From Paenibacillus herberti (GTDB lineage Bacteria; Bacillota; Bacilli; Paenibacillales; Paenibacillaceae): a stretch of DNA of 64,000 bases. The notes under the pieces are model-generated. The model ran no database searches. It saw only the letters and a program-made list of their open reading frames with translations, and had not been told where the DNA came from. Made by a program: the position numbers and the translations under genes. Within the stretch, counting starts at the first letter, position 1. The number at the start of each line of letters is the position of its first letter. Below, one piece after another: positions 17,731 through 27,710 of the stretch. The stretch covers positions 445,649-509,648 of the forward strand of contig NZ_NMUQ01000003.1 of NCBI RefSeq assembly GCF_002233675.1, written 5' to 3'.

Positions 17731-19332
17731 ATGGCGACGACACGACAAAGCATTGCCAATGGAAAGGAAGCAGAAAATGGGGTAGGCAGCGAAAATAAAA
17801 ACAAGCAGCCGGGTCATTTGCTTCGCATAGCAAAACAGCAGGAACCAAATCAAGATAAGCGGGAGGCAGAACAGGAACAGGCCCACAAGGATTTACGCAA
17901 GCGAAATCTGGTCGTGCTTATTGTCGTTTCGTTGAATATGCTTCTGATTGCAGGAATGTTAATGCAGTTCAACACCGTAGCCAGTTATGCGCAAAAGGTA
18001 GCGATACCAAGTGTAATAGGACTCTCGATATTCTGGGGGCTGCATGCCTTTCGCAAATTAGAAAAACTAATTCCTTACGGTGTCATCTTGTTGATTAGTT
18101 ATCTTACAATATTAAATATCGATAACGATCCTAAAAATCAACTGAGTGCTTTGGCTGCATTTTATCTACTTGCGCTTGGGATCATGTATAACAACAGGGT
18201 ATCGCTGGCGTCTGGTGCTTTGAGCGGTGCAGTCATGATTATTATAAAATATGTCGCTTATCCGGTTGAAGGATCAATAACTTCTTTTATTTTCTTTACT
18301 TTTTATTTCGTGCTTGCGGCTACAATTATGATTAGCCAATCAGAGATCGGGCGATCGATTTTTATGCGAACGATGCGGTTGCAGATCGAGGCTGAGCAGA
18401 AGCTGCTCAAGGAGCAGGAACGGGAGCGGCTCACGCTTGAGTCGGTCAAAACACTTTCGGAGAGCATGAGCGGCATCCGTCAAAACGGCAAGGAGAACGA
18501 TGCCTCTTTTAACGAGATGAACACCGCCTTCCAAGAGATGTCCTCAGGAGTGACAAGCCAGGCGGAGGTCATGTCCGAAATCTCCTCTCAAGTGAGCGAC
18601 TCAATGGTACAGATCGAACGGATGTTGGGAACGATCGGTTCAATGGTCGAGCGGATCGATGCAACGAGCGAGGCATCCGGTGAAGGAAGCCGGGTCGTCG
18701 GTGAGCTTAGCCAGACGATCGGAGAATTTCAGATCAGTCTTGATGAGATGAAGGTTAGGTTTGAGGGACTTTCAGGTACGATCCGAGGTATTCTGCCCTT
18801 TACGGCGGCTATTCAAGACATCGCTAGGCAGACCAATCTTCTTTCGCTTAATGCCAGCATTGAAGCGGCTCGCGCAGGTGAGCATGGGGCCGGTTTCGGC
18901 GTTGTTGCTGCGGAGATCCGCAAGCTGGCCATGACGGCGGGTGATACGGCCGATCGTATGACGGACAGTCTGAACCTGGCCGCTGTGCAGACCGAGCAAT
19001 CGACCTCAGCTATGGAAGAGAATGCGCGCAGAATGGAAGAAAGCCTTGGACATGTCGAGCGCACGAACGCGGCATTCCTTGGAATCAGACAGTCCGTGGA
19101 AACGCTTCATGAGGATGCAAGCCGGATTGCCGGAGAGATGGATGGCGTCGGCGTTTCAAGTAGAGAGGTCGAGGAGCGGGTCACAGATTTTGCCGCCGTT
19201 GTGCAGCAATCTTCAGCAACGCTCGAGGAACTGCTAGCTACGGTAGAGACGCTCGTCCGCCAAAATGCACTGCTGCAAACACGTATCGAGGAATCCGAGA
19301 CGGCGCTTAAGCGCCTTTCTAATGCGAGCTGA
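17731..19332 (+). CDS. Methyl-accepting chemotaxis protein with six-helix membrane sensor
   Basis: This 533-residue chemoreceptor signals to CheA/CheW. A hydrophilic N-terminus of about 58 residues precedes about six membrane segments (roughly 60-210), with almost no extracytoplasmic domain and no clear HAMP. The cytoplasmic signalling hairpin follows; its tip [40 protein letters not shown] is fully conserved. A sensor built only from membrane helices suggests detection of a membrane-related or hydrophobic signal rather than a periplasmic ligand; that is inference. AGAGGGGGG precedes the ATG. It is transcribed alone. Confidence 0.93.
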   Translation: MATTRQSIANGKEAENGVGSENKNKQPGHLLRIAKQQEPNQDKREAEQEQAHKDLRKRNLVVLIVVSLNMLLIAGMLMQFNTVASYAQKVAIPSVIGLSIFWGLHAFRKLEKLIPYGVILLISYLTILNIDNDPKNQLSALAAFYLLALGIMYNNRVSLASGALSGAVMIIIKYVAYPVEGSITSFIFFTFYFVLAATIMISQSEIGRSIFMRTMRLQIEAEQKLLKEQERERLTLESVKTLSESMSGIRQNGKENDASFNEMNTAFQEMSSGVTSQAEVMSEISSQVSDSMVQIERMLGTIGSMVERIDATSEASGEGSRVVGELSQTIGEFQISLDEMKVRFEGLSGTIRGILPFTAAIQDIARQTNLLSLNASIEAARAGEHGAGFGVVAAEIRKLAMTAGDTADRMTDSLNLAAVQTEQSTSAMEENARRMEESLGHVERTNAAFLGIRQSVETLHEDASRIAGEMDGVGVSSREVEERVTDFAAVVQQSSATLEELLATVETLVRQNALLQTRIEESETALKRLSNAS

Positions 19333-19359
19333 TTTGTCTGTGATTAAGCTGGATTAAAA

Positions 19360-19404
19360 AAAGGGAGGAGACTGAGCCAAGCTCAGTCTCCTCCCTTTAT
19401 TTTT
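19360..19404. terminator. Strong bidirectional terminator
   Basis: Positions 19360-19377 and 19381-19398 form a perfect 18-bp stem around a 3-nt loop. The plus side ends in ATTTTT and the minus side in seven T. It serves the chemoreceptor gene and the convergent catalase gene. Confidence 0.92.
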
Positions 19405-19447
19405 GTGATAGCTCCTATCGCATCGCTTTCAGCTGCCTCAGCCCTCC

Positions 19448-19484
19448 ATTTTGCTGAAATAAGGCTTCTCAGATCCGTTACGGA
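19448..19484. repeat. Dispersed repeat R2, copy 1
   Basis: A 37-bp core contains ATTTTGCT, AAATAA, GCTTCTCAG and TCCGTTACGGA in that order. The same blocks recur at 29631-29747 in both orientations. It lies between the terminator and the catalase stop. Confidence 0.55.
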
Positions 19485-19555
19485 GCGCCTCAGATTCACC
19501 GGCCCCTTGTCCTGTTTAGGGTCTGACCATCAAGCTTGCGACTGACCAATCGGCA

Positions 19556-21136
19556 TCAATAACCGTCAGTGCTACGGCCAGTCTGTTCGGCCAAATTCTG
19601 TCCTTCGCGCATTGACTCATTGCCAAGATGGTCAATGTTGGACAAGGCATTAGCGAGGCCTTCGGCCACGCGGCGACCATAATCCGCATCCGCTTCTGTG
19701 AAGTGGTGAATCATTCCCTCACGAATGACAGGGCTACTGACCTTGAGCGCATCGATTAAATTATTGATTAGCTCTTCCTTTTCCCAATCCTCGAATTTGC
19801 GATATGTATCGCCTGCTTGTTGGAAGTCGTTTGTGCGATCCAACTTGGCGCGTACTAACTTGGCATCGTAGGACGGTTCATGCTCCGCTCCGGTTGGATT
19901 AGCCTCAAGCAACCCGCCCAGATTGGATGGCTCATAGTTGACATGGGGGTTTTGTCCCGGTGCTAAATCGACCTTGAACTGCATTTGTCCGTCGCGCTGA
20001 TTGGTCGCAACCGGCGACTTTGGAGCGTTCACCGGCAGTTGCAAATAGTTCGTACCAACACGGTGGCGCTGCGTGTCGGAGTAGGAGAAAGTGCGACCTT
20101 GCAGCAGCTTGTCGTCGGAGAAATCCAAGCCGTCCACGAGCACGCCCGTGCCAAATGCCGCCTGCTCCACCTCGGCGAAGTAGTTTTCGGGATTGCGGTT
20201 CAGCGTCATTTTGCCCACAGGCAGGAAAGGGAACTTCTCGTGATCCCACAGCTTCGTCGGGTCAAGCGGATCAAAGTCCAGCTCTGGATGATCATCGTCG
20301 CTCAGAATTTGAACATTAAGCTCCCATTCAGGATATTCGCCACGCTGGATCGCCTCGTACAAATCCTGCGTTGCATGACTCGTATTTTTAGCTTGAATGG
20401 CTTCTGCTTCGTCTTGGGTCAGGTTTTTGATGCCTTGTGCCAGCGGCTCCCAATGATATTTGATAAGTACGCCTTTACCTTCGCTGTTTACCCATTTGTA
20501 AGTGTTGACACCAGATCCCTGCATCTGCCGGTAGTTGGCCGGAATACCCCATGGAGAAAAGAGGAACGTTATCATATGCGTGGATTCGGGCGTACGAGAG
20601 AGGAAATCGAACATCCGCTCCGGGTCGTTTAGGTTGGTCACAGGGTCTGGTTTGAAGGAATGCACCATATCAGGAAACTTCAGCGGATCGCGGATGAAAA
20701 ATATTTTCAAATTGTTGCCGACCAAATCCCAGTTGCCTTCTTCGGTATAAAATTTGACGGCAAAACCGCGAGGATCACGCAGCGTCTCGGCGGAATGCGC
20801 GCCATGCACAACGGTGGAGAAGCGGACGAAAACTGGCGTCTGTTTGCCCTTTTCTTGGAACAGCTTCGCGCGTGTGTAGGTGGAGATTGGCTCTCCGCCT
20901 ACGTCGCCATAAGCTTCAAAGACACCGTAAGCTCCGGCGCCGCGTGCATGGACAACTCGCTCAGGAACTCTTTCCCGATCAAAGTGAGAGATTTTTTCGA
21001 TGAAATGATAATTCTCCAAAGTAGAAGGTCCGCGATTGCCAACCGTGCGGATGTTCTGATTGTCTGTAATGGGATGGCCTTGGCGATTTGTCAGCGTCAT
21101 ATCCTGGCTATTTGCCTGTTGCTCTTTCTTATCCAA
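19556..21136 (-). CDS. Catalase (heme, monofunctional)
   Basis: This enzyme breaks hydrogen peroxide down to water and oxygen. The 526-residue product is a small-subunit catalase. The distal-side active site is in [13 protein letters not shown] (His63), the conserved [39 protein letters not shown] follows, and the proximal heme tyrosine lies in [24 protein letters not shown]. The start is TTG at 21136, preceded by AAAGGATG. There is no signal peptide, so it is cytoplasmic. The C-terminal 40 residues extend beyond the heme core. A PerR box was looked for upstream but not found with confidence. It is single, with a shared bidirectional terminator. Confidence 0.96.
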   Translation of the reverse strand: MDKKEQQANSQDMTLTNRQGHPITDNQNIRTVGNRGPSTLENYHFIEKISHFDRERVPERVVHARGAGAYGVFEAYGDVGGEPISTYTRAKLFQEKGKQTPVFVRFSTVVHGAHSAETLRDPRGFAVKFYTEEGNWDLVGNNLKIFFIRDPLKFPDMVHSFKPDPVTNLNDPERMFDFLSRTPESTHMITFLFSPWGIPANYRQMQGSGVNTYKWVNSEGKGVLIKYHWEPLAQGIKNLTQDEAEAIQAKNTSHATQDLYEAIQRGEYPEWELNVQILSDDDHPELDFDPLDPTKLWDHEKFPFLPVGKMTLNRNPENYFAEVEQAAFGTGVLVDGLDFSDDKLLQGRTFSYSDTQRHRVGTNYLQLPVNAPKSPVATNQRDGQMQFKVDLAPGQNPHVNYEPSNLGGLLEANPTGAEHEPSYDAKLVRAKLDRTNDFQQAGDTYRKFEDWEKEELINNLIDALKVSSPVIREGMIHHFTEADADYGRRVAEGLANALSNIDHLGNESMREGQNLAEQTGRSTDGY

Positions 21137-21301
21137 TTAAAACATCCTTTCCCGGGAATTTTTCATCCTTATTTTGTCATTGAAAGAAATATCTATGTAG
21201 ACTATTTCATAATTGGGCGGATATAGATATTAATTCTGGACAGGGCATTGATTTTTCGATAAATTGATAATCTGTAAACTTTAGCGATGCGGAGGATTAA
21301 A

Positions 21302-22663
21302 ATGAGAAAGCAATTAACGGAGACACCTTTAGGCCAAGGAAATAAAGTCGAGCGCTTCACCTCGTCAGGCTTCATCCTGGCGGCAATCGGAAGCTCGGTT
21401 GGCCTCGGAAATATGTGGAAATTTCCTTACATCACGGGTTTGTACGGCGGCGCAGCCTTTTTCCTGCTCTTCATCGTCTGCCTCATTCTGGTTGGTCTGC
21501 CGATCCTGCTCGCCGAGATGACGATCGGCCGCGGTGGACGCGGTAACGCTGCGAGTTCCTTCTCGAATTTGGCCAGTGATAAAAATTGGAAGTGGTTAGG
21601 TTTCCTGATGGTTCTGACCGCTTTCCTCATCATGGCTTACTATGGTGTCGTTGCTGGATGGACGCTGCAGTATACGGTAGATTCCCTTTCCGGAGCGCTG
21701 TCCAAGCCTGGTATGGATTTTGAAAAACAGTTTTTTGACTTTGCTGGAGGCTACTGGCCACTGTTCTGGCAGCTAGTTGTTATGGTGATTTGCGGAATCG
21801 TTGTCGGAAAAGGAATTTCTGGGGGTATCGAGAAGTTCAACAAATATCTCATTCCCGGCTTTCTGATTATCCTGCTCATTCTTATGTTCCGTGCTTTGAC
21901 GCTGCCTGGCGCAGCGGCTGGTGTTGAATTCTTCCTGAAGCCTGATTTCTCCGTATTGACCGGTGAATCCGCGCTAATTGCGCTTGGACATGCATTCTTC
22001 TCGCTGTCTCTCGGTATGGGCTGTATGTTGACGTATGGTTCCTATGTGCAAAAGGAGCAATCGCTCGGCAAGGCGACGGTTGCAATCGGAATCGGTGACC
22101 TTGGTTATGCGCTGATTGCCGGATTGATCATTTTCCCGACCGTCTTCTCCTATGGGATTGAGTCTGATAAAGGCGTTGGTCTGGCATTCATGGCGCTTCC
22201 TGCAGCTTTCTCGCAAATGCCATTGGGTACCGTATTCGGCGGATTGTTCTTCCTGCTGCTGGCAATTGCAGCTCTTACTTCAGCGGTATCCATTCTCGAG
22301 GTGCCGGTTGCTTATGCGATGAGTGCTTGGAAATGGTCACGTAAAAAAGCGGCTGCAATCATTTCAGCGGTATGTTATGTGATTGGTATTCCAGCGGCTT
22401 TGTCCGTTGGAGGAGTGCTCACTGACTGGACGCCTTTCGGCAAAAATGTGTTTGATTGGTTCGATTTCACGACGGCGTACGTGCTCATGCCGCTCGGCGG
22501 ACTCGTCGTAACGCTGTTCACCGGCTACGCATGGAAGCGTGCTGGAGAGGAAGCTGGACTGACCGGCTTCTGGTACAGGGCTTGGATGTTCAGCCTGCGT
22601 TATATAGCGCCTGTGCTGATCCTGGCAGTCCTTCTATACTCCATATTCGTTAAGCCAGTTTGA
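21302..22663 (+). CDS. Sodium-dependent neurotransmitter-symporter family transporter
   Basis: This 453-residue protein of the NSS/SNF family (relatives LeuT, MhsT, TnaT) couples Na+ to uptake of amino acids or similar compounds. The first helix FTSSGFILAAIGSSVGLGNMWKFPYITGLYGGAAF holds the unwound substrate/Na+ site, followed by GLPILLAEMTIGRGGRGNA. About 11 membrane segments are seen, typical for bacterial members that lack helix 12. ATG at 21302 follows GGAGG by 7 nt; an earlier in-frame ATG at 21287 lies before the site. It is divergent from catalase and ends in a strong terminator. Confidence 0.94.
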   Translation: MRKQLTETPLGQGNKVERFTSSGFILAAIGSSVGLGNMWKFPYITGLYGGAAFFLLFIVCLILVGLPILLAEMTIGRGGRGNAASSFSNLASDKNWKWLGFLMVLTAFLIMAYYGVVAGWTLQYTVDSLSGALSKPGMDFEKQFFDFAGGYWPLFWQLVVMVICGIVVGKGISGGIEKFNKYLIPGFLIILLILMFRALTLPGAAAGVEFFLKPDFSVLTGESALIALGHAFFSLSLGMGCMLTYGSYVQKEQSLGKATVAIGIGDLGYALIAGLIIFPTVFSYGIESDKGVGLAFMALPAAFSQMPLGTVFGGLFFLLLAIAALTSAVSILEVPVAYAMSAWKWSRKKAAAIISAVCYVIGIPAALSVGGVLTDWTPFGKNVFDWFDFTTAYVLMPLGGLVVTLFTGYAWKRAGEEAGLTGFWYRAWMFSLRYIAPVLILAVLLYSIFVKPV

Positions 22664-22681
22664 TTTTAGCGAATGAAAAAT

Positions 22682-22736
22682 AAAAGCTGCTTCGTTCCCC
22701 TGTTTTCACAACAGGTGGGTCGAAGCAGCTTTTTTA
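22682..22736 (+). terminator. Intrinsic terminator after the NSS transporter
   Basis: AAAAGCTGCTTCG pairs with CGAAGCAGCTTTT, with an inner CCTGTT/AACAGG hairpin, followed by T-rich sequence. Confidence 0.85.
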
Positions 22737-22825
22737 ATCCGTTAACTCCTAATAATTAGTCTTGCCGCTGGATATGGTAACAATGTTAGCCAGTCCATTT
22801 GCCATGCGAAAAGGAGAAAACTAAT

Positions 22826-23212
22826 ATGACCAATCGCCGCTTGCTGTTCCGCTTCACTGACGCTCAGTCTGCTTCGGTCGCAGCTGCGACGCTTATGGAG
22901 CTTGGATACGACGCTGTTCCCCAAGGAATGCAGGAGATCGGATTGTCGCTGCATGGCAGCGACCTTACATCCGCATTGGAGATCGCTTTTGCACATGGCG
23001 GAGAGCTGGACGTGCAGGAAGAAGAGTTGATCCAGATCCCTGCACATATGGTGAACGAGGATCTCATCGCCTGGGAAGAAGGCTTCGGCCTGTCCCGTTC
23101 AGTAGAGGAGGCGGAAGGGCTCCATAATCGCGACGATGCCACAGATGGCGAGTCGGCTTTTCCGGATCAGGACGGTTCGCTCAGTTACTTTTCGGGAGAT
23201 GTGCACGCCTGA
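22826..23212 (+). CDS. Hypothetical protein, 128 residues
   Basis: AAGGAG precedes the ATG at 22826. The first 60 residues (RLLFRFTDAQSASVAAATLMELGYDAVPQ) look like a small alpha/beta domain in which a strand is followed by a helix, reminiscent of ferredoxin-like folds; the rest is acidic and probably disordered. No signal peptide, membrane segment or cysteine is present. I do not recognise a family. It is convergent with the HI0933-type flavoprotein gene and stands alone. Confidence 0.65.
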   Translation: MTNRRLLFRFTDAQSASVAAATLMELGYDAVPQGMQEIGLSLHGSDLTSALEIAFAHGGELDVQEEELIQIPAHMVNEDLIAWEEGFGLSRSVEEAEGLHNRDDATDGESAFPDQDGSLSYFSGDVHA

Positions 23213-23286
23213 GCTAAAGCGCCGGGCAGAATGGCGGCATTCAACGTCGGGCCGTATCCTGCAGATAGCATCGGTTCAAGCAATCG

Positions 23287-24582
23287 TCAGTCAGCGCTCG
23301 CCTGCTCTTCCTTGACCTGCAGTGCCGCGCTCTCTCCGGCATGGCGGCCGGTTGTGAAAGCGGCTGTAATGTTGTATCCACCGGTGTAACCGTGCAGGTC
23401 CAACACCTCTCCGCAAAAGTACAGCCCCTGGATTAGCTTGGATTCCATCGTCCTTGGGTTGATTTCTTTCAAATGAACGCCGCCGCCAGTAACAAACGCT
23501 TCTTCGATGGATAACGTGCCGTTCACGCGGACGGGCAATTCTTTGAGCAGCCGAGTGTACTCCTGCAGCGTAGCGCGACTCAGATTATCGTAGGTGACCA
23601 GGGGATTCAATCCCGCTAGCTCAAGGGAAAATTCAATCATCCTGTCCTGCATCAGCTCGGTTAGAACGTTTTTGAACGCCTTGCGGGGCTCATTCTCCGC
23701 CAGTGTCAGCAGTTCGCTGTACAGCCCGTCAGCGGAGCGGTCAGGAAACAGATCAACGGTGAGCCGGACATCCGCGCCACCGTTTTTTTTGCGTTCCTTA
23801 ACGACGAACTGGCTGCAGCGCAGCGCTGCCGGGCCTGATAAGCCGAAGTGGGTGAAAATCATGTCTCCTTCTTGCTCGGTGAGAACTTTGCCCTTAGTGT
23901 TCCATACGGACAGCACGATCGCGCGCAGCGAGAGCCCCTGAAGCCTGCGACTGCGGATGAACGGCTCCGCTGAGGTGAGCGGCACCTCTGTAGGATAGAG
24001 CTCCGTCACCGTATGTCCGGCAGCATCTGCCCACGGATAAGCATCTCCGGTTGAGCCGGTGTGAGGCACTGACATGCCGCCTGTCGCCACGATAACGGCG
24101 CGTGCAAGCAGTTCACGTCCGTCGGTCAGCCTGACGCCGCGAATATGTCCGTCCTCATGCATCAGCTCGGAAACCTTTTCGTTGATACGAATCGTCACGC
24201 CGCTGTCTCGAACAGTTCCGACCAGAGCGTCCACGACCGTCTTGGCCTTGTCCGATACAGGGAACATGCGGCCGCGATCCTCTTCCTTGAGACGGATGCC
24301 CAGCGACTCGAAAAACGCAATTATTTCGCGGCTACCGAACTCCGATAAGGCGCTGTGCAAAAATTTTCCGTTGCCGGGAATGTAGCGGATCAGCTCAAGC
24401 GGCTCTTTATTGTTCGTTACATTACATCTGCCACCTCCGGAGATGCCAAGCTTGCGGCCAAGCTTGCTGCCCTTATCAAGGAGCAGCGTCCCAGCACCGC
24501 CCTTGCCGGCGGCGGCTGCGGCCATGAGTCCCGAGGGACCTCCACCAATAATGATAATGTCAAATTTCTCGCGACTTGTCAT
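23287..24582 (-). CDS. HI0933/YhiN-family FAD-dependent oxidoreductase
   Basis: This is a 431-residue flavoprotein of the HI0933-like family (PF03486). The FAD-binding dinucleotide fold starts DIIIIGGGPSGLMAAAAAGKGGAGTLLLDKGSKLGRKLGISGGGRCNVTNN, which is the family signature, and the C-terminal end GLYFCGEVLDLHGYTGGYNITAAFTTGRHAG is equally diagnostic. Physiological substrates of this family are not known. The ATG at 24582 was chosen because it directly begins the FAD strand; the AAGGAG that could serve it lies 13 nt away, longer than usual. It is divergent from the hydrolase gene at 24729. Confidence 0.92.
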   Translation of the reverse strand: MTSREKFDIIIIGGGPSGLMAAAAAGKGGAGTLLLDKGSKLGRKLGISGGGRCNVTNNKEPLELIRYIPGNGKFLHSALSEFGSREIIAFFESLGIRLKEEDRGRMFPVSDKAKTVVDALVGTVRDSGVTIRINEKVSELMHEDGHIRGVRLTDGRELLARAVIVATGGMSVPHTGSTGDAYPWADAAGHTVTELYPTEVPLTSAEPFIRSRRLQGLSLRAIVLSVWNTKGKVLTEQEGDMIFTHFGLSGPAALRCSQFVVKERKKNGGADVRLTVDLFPDRSADGLYSELLTLAENEPRKAFKNVLTELMQDRMIEFSLELAGLNPLVTYDNLSRATLQEYTRLLKELPVRVNGTLSIEEAFVTGGGVHLKEINPRTMESKLIQGLYFCGEVLDLHGYTGGYNITAAFTTGRHAGESAALQVKEEQASAD

Positions 24583-24653
24583 GCTATCTTGTTCGCTCCT
24601 TTTATAAACGATGATTCCTGAAGATAACTTCTTGTCCGACTGCAAAGGTCGGT

Positions 24654-24691
24654 ATTGTATTCTGACAGATACAGACTACAATCAGTGTATC
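24654..24691. promoter_or_regulatory. Candidate promoter with interleaved inverted repeats
   Basis: TTGTAT, 16 nt, TACAAT (24655-24682) could drive the hydrolase gene. ATTGTA (24654-24659) mirrors TACAAT (24677-24682), and GATACA (24668-24673) mirrors TGTATC (24686-24691), so a dimeric regulator may bind the promoter itself. Confidence 0.4.
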
Positions 24692-24728
24692 AGAACTGCA
24701 GCCAAAGCGAAAAAAGGAGGGGATGAGG

Positions 24729-25595
24729 ATGCGCGAATGGATTCTCAAAACAGGGGATGACAAAGAGCTGTATGCAAGGGAATGGCAGCCGAAGTCCCAT
24801 TCGGCCGAAAAAGCTACAGCTGTCGTATGTTTTGTGCATGGCATGGGTGAACATAGCGGACGTTACGATGATCTTGCTGAAGCGCTCTCCGAGGTAGGGA
24901 TTGCATCACTCGCTTATGACCAGCGCGGACATGGACGATCTCCGGGCCGTCGGGGACATGCAGACAGCATGGAGCAGCTATCCGGGGATGTCGAAATGCT
25001 GATTGGCGAAGCGGAGGCACGATTTCCCGGAGTACCCTTATTTCTGTACGGCCACAGTATGGGTGGAGCTGTAGCGCTGCACACCGCGCTCACCCGAAAC
25101 CTCCCACTCAGAGGGCTCATCCTGTCCAGTCCTTGGCTTCGTCTCGAATCTCCGCCTTCACGGGTAGCGGAAGCGGCAATCGGAGTGCTGTCGAAGTTAT
25201 GGCCCTCTTTAAGCCAACCGACTCGAATCAAAGAAGCGGAGCTGTACCGGCCGGGGAAACATGTCGTAGCGGACAGTCCCATGGACGACGATTGCCACAC
25301 CCGAATTACAGCCGCTATGTACCAAGCCGTGTCAGAGGCGGGCCGCTGGTCTCTCGAACACGGGGATGAACTGAAACTACCTACTTTGTTACTGCATGGC
25401 ACTTCAGACCGCATCACTTCCTTCGAGGCGAGCAAGGAACTCGCTTCAAGAATCGGCTCTCATTGCAACTTCCAACCCTTCGATGGGGGATTCCATGAGC
25501 TGCATCATGATTTGGAGCGAGAGCAATTAATTTTAAACTTGAATAAGTGGATTTATACAAACCTGGATTGTCAAAAATCGCCACCTGTGCTTTAA
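24729..25595 (+). CDS. Alpha/beta hydrolase, monoacylglycerol lipase/lysophospholipase type
   Basis: This 288-residue serine hydrolase belongs to the Hydrolase_4 family. Visible are the oxyanion segment VCFVHGMGEHSGRYDDLAEAL, DQRGHGRSPGRRGH, the nucleophile elbow GHSMGG (Ser110), the acid LLHGTSDRITS and the histidine in FDGGFHELHHD. This set is typical of monoglyceride lipases and lysophospholipases such as PldB. The second ATG (24729) is 8 nt from AAGGAGG and is preferred over the one at 24723. No signal peptide is present, so it acts in the cytoplasm, probably on lipid esters. The gene is divergent from the flavoprotein. Confidence 0.9.
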   Translation: MREWILKTGDDKELYAREWQPKSHSAEKATAVVCFVHGMGEHSGRYDDLAEALSEVGIASLAYDQRGHGRSPGRRGHADSMEQLSGDVEMLIGEAEARFPGVPLFLYGHSMGGAVALHTALTRNLPLRGLILSSPWLRLESPPSRVAEAAIGVLSKLWPSLSQPTRIKEAELYRPGKHVVADSPMDDDCHTRITAAMYQAVSEAGRWSLEHGDELKLPTLLLHGTSDRITSFEASKELASRIGSHCNFQPFDGGFHELHHDLEREQLILNLNKWIYTNLDCQKSPPVL

Positions 25596-25643
25596 TCGGA
25601 GGTATGCAAGACGGTTCGGCAAAAGGGGGGAATTTCTGCATAA

Positions 25644-27329
25644 ATGTGGGAAAAATTGATACTGCAGGCGTTTGTTTCCTTATTGCCAGTGTTCCTCTAC
25701 CAGCTGTGGATGTACCGGCTTAATCAAGGCCGCAGCTCGATTCCTTTTTTCTGTGTGGCGTATGGCTTCTCGCTTGCAGCCTGCTTCCTACTTACCGATA
25801 CGATGGCCTACGGCTTTGATCTTAATCTACGATACATCCCTTTTCTAATGGGATCCCTTTATGGAGGGATTCCAGGGCTTGTGACTATGACGACCATTTA
25901 TATCGTGATGCGCTTGCCGCAGCTTAGCGATAATTGGGAGACATTTGGATTCGTCGGCCTCATCTTGGTGCTGGTTCCTCTTCTTCTACTGACAATCCGA
26001 CCTTTCCAGCTGGGCCGCATAAGCGACAAGTTCAGAATTGTTTTTTTCCTGCTCACGGCAGAGGCAGCTTATTACGCCATGATGTATCTCGGCTATTTGA
26101 ATCAAAACGAGCCGAATCGCCTGGCAGAAGGAACGATCCAAATTGCTGCGATCACACTTGTCAGCTATGGCACTGCTGCGCTAACGATATACACGATCAA
26201 CCAGGTGATGCAGCACTATCAGCTACAGCACCAGCTGCGGAGAATGTCTTCTAATTTTATGAACGAAGTACATAAGTTGCAGCAATTCATCGATCAAATG
26301 GCGATGGGGACGATGGGCACGGTTATCGTGGATGCCGATGGAAGAATATCTCATTTGAACGATGCGGCCATCCGGCTGAGCGGACAAGCTTTGAAGGGTC
26401 GCAGCAGACTCGAATTTACCGGCATGCCGTATAATATGTTTTTTCGCAAACAGGGAATTTGCAGCGAACTGCTTGATGATGCGATGAAAGGCAGCATGTC
26501 TCCTTCTAAGATTTTTTCGGACGGGGACCGCACTTATATGCAGACGGCCTTTCCTATCCGCAACCTGCAAGCCGGCATTGTGACGGGAGCAGCTATAGTT
26601 ATTCAGGATATAACGGAGATGAGTCAGCTTCGGGCTGAGCTTGGCAGAATGGAGCGGCTAAGCCTGGTTGGGCAAATGGCCGCCAGCATCACGCATGAGA
26701 TTCGCAATCCGATGGCTGTCATTCGCGGTTTCGTCCAGCTGATGCGCGAGCGGAGTCCGGATAGCCAGCAGGAGTACTTCCGTATCGTTATTGAAGAGCT
26801 TGATCGGGCCAATTCGATCATCAATGACTTCCTGTCGCTAGCCCAGAACCGTGTCATCGAAAAGGAACAGACCTCTCTCCATCATATTATCCAGGAGCTG
26901 GTTCCGCTGCTGTGGGCCGATGCCAATCTGCGAGGGCAGTCGATCGAGCTGGAGCTTGCAGATGATATGCCGCTACTGGAGCTCAATGACAAAGAGATTA
27001 AGCAGATGATTCTGAACCTGGCGCGAAACGGCATGGAAGCGATGGGGGACAAAGGAGTTTTAAAGCTTGGTACCCAGATCAACTCCGCGAGTGTTGAACT
27101 GCGGGTGGAGGACACGGGAGAGGGCATACCTGCGGACAAGCTGGCGAGGTTGTTTGAGCCTTTTTATACAACCAAAACGCGCGGCACAGGTTTGGGACTG
27201 CCCTTGTGTCTAAGCATTGCGGAGCGGCATAACGGCAGGATCGACGTGCAGACCAATCCGGGGGAAGGCACATTATTCAGAGTCATTTTCAACTTGCCTG
27301 ATACACAAGAAGACTCGATAACGGCATAG
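25644..27329 (+). CDS. Membrane PAS sensor histidine kinase (KinB-like)
   Basis: This 561-residue kinase has about six membrane segments (residues 5-190, including YIPFLMGSLYGGIPGLVTMTTIYIVMR, as in 5TM-5TMR_LYT sensors), a short coiled linker, a PAS domain (about 210-325), HisKA with His351 in SITHEIRNPMAVIRGFVQLM, and HATPase (about 435-555; NLARNGMEAM, DTGEGIP, GTGLGLPLC). The HEIRNPM box and the overall plan are those of sporulation-type kinases such as KinB/KinD that feed Spo0F, so a sporulation or stationary-phase role is plausible. No response regulator gene is adjacent, which fits an orphan kinase. The ATG has a G-rich ribosome site about 14 nt upstream. Confidence 0.9.
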   Translation: MWEKLILQAFVSLLPVFLYQLWMYRLNQGRSSIPFFCVAYGFSLAACFLLTDTMAYGFDLNLRYIPFLMGSLYGGIPGLVTMTTIYIVMRLPQLSDNWETFGFVGLILVLVPLLLLTIRPFQLGRISDKFRIVFFLLTAEAAYYAMMYLGYLNQNEPNRLAEGTIQIAAITLVSYGTAALTIYTINQVMQHYQLQHQLRRMSSNFMNEVHKLQQFIDQMAMGTMGTVIVDADGRISHLNDAAIRLSGQALKGRSRLEFTGMPYNMFFRKQGICSELLDDAMKGSMSPSKIFSDGDRTYMQTAFPIRNLQAGIVTGAAIVIQDITEMSQLRAELGRMERLSLVGQMAASITHEIRNPMAVIRGFVQLMRERSPDSQQEYFRIVIEELDRANSIINDFLSLAQNRVIEKEQTSLHHIIQELVPLLWADANLRGQSIELELADDMPLLELNDKEIKQMILNLARNGMEAMGDKGVLKLGTQINSASVELRVEDTGEGIPADKLARLFEPFYTTKTRGTGLGLPLCLSIAERHNGRIDVQTNPGEGTLFRVIFNLPDTQEDSITA

Positions 27330-27408
27330 TTCGCATTCTCTGCGGCATACTAGCAGGGAAGCGGCCGGCCAGCCCGGACGTGTCCATTAGACAGGAGCTG
27401 ACAGCATA

Positions 27409-27534
27409 ATGGCCAAATCCAGCAATGAATCCAAAGAACAGCAGCAACAAAACAAGCAAGCCGGCAAAGACAAAGCCCCCGAAGCTCCCGGCTTTGACAA
27501 AAAGCTGGACGGGCCGAATCGTCCTTCGATCTGA
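27409..27534 (+). CDS. Small hydrophilic protein, 41 residues
   Basis: AGGAGC lies 12 nt before an ATG that opens a 41-codon frame beginning MAKSSNESKEQQQQNKQAG and ending in FDKKLDGPNRPSI. The product is Gln/Lys-rich and almost without hydrophobic residues; it has no membrane segment. A terminator begins about 45 nt after the stop. The composition resembles small spore or intrinsically disordered proteins of Bacilli and the Pro-rich tail looks conserved in style, but I cannot name the family. Its neighbour is the KinB-like kinase gene. Confidence 0.6.
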   Translation: MAKSSNESKEQQQQNKQAGKDKAPEAPGFDKKLDGPNRPSI

Positions 27535-27579
27535 CCTAAGGCTGCTGATCCTCATCTGCGGCAGCATGATCTGCCCGGT

Positions 27580-27622
27580 AAAATGCCGCCCTTCCCTTCA
27601 TGGTGAAGAGGCGGCTTTTGTA
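27580..27622 (+). terminator. Intrinsic terminator after the 41-residue gene
   Basis: AAATGCCGCC pairs with GGCGGCTTTT through an imperfect stem; a short T-rich tail follows. Confidence 0.6.
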
Positions 27623-27664
27623 TATGCCATTTGCCGGGACATTTCCCAACGCTGGCAGATCGGG

Positions 27665-27694
27665 TATAATAACGGGGAAATGTTAAAATCCCCG
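27665..27694 (+). promoter_or_regulatory. -10 box and leader hairpin before the bacilliredoxin gene
   Basis: A perfect TATAAT (27665-27670) is followed directly by CGGGGA (27673-27678) and TCCCCG (27689-27694), a 6-bp hairpin at the expected 5' end of the mRNA, just before the ribosome site. No good -35 box is visible. Confidence 0.4.
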
Positions 27695-27710
27695 AAAGGT
27701 GTGGTAATAA

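Noticed and set aside
21137-21301. PerR box upstream of catalase
   Set aside because: No convincing match to TTATAATNATTATAA was found in the 165-bp gap.
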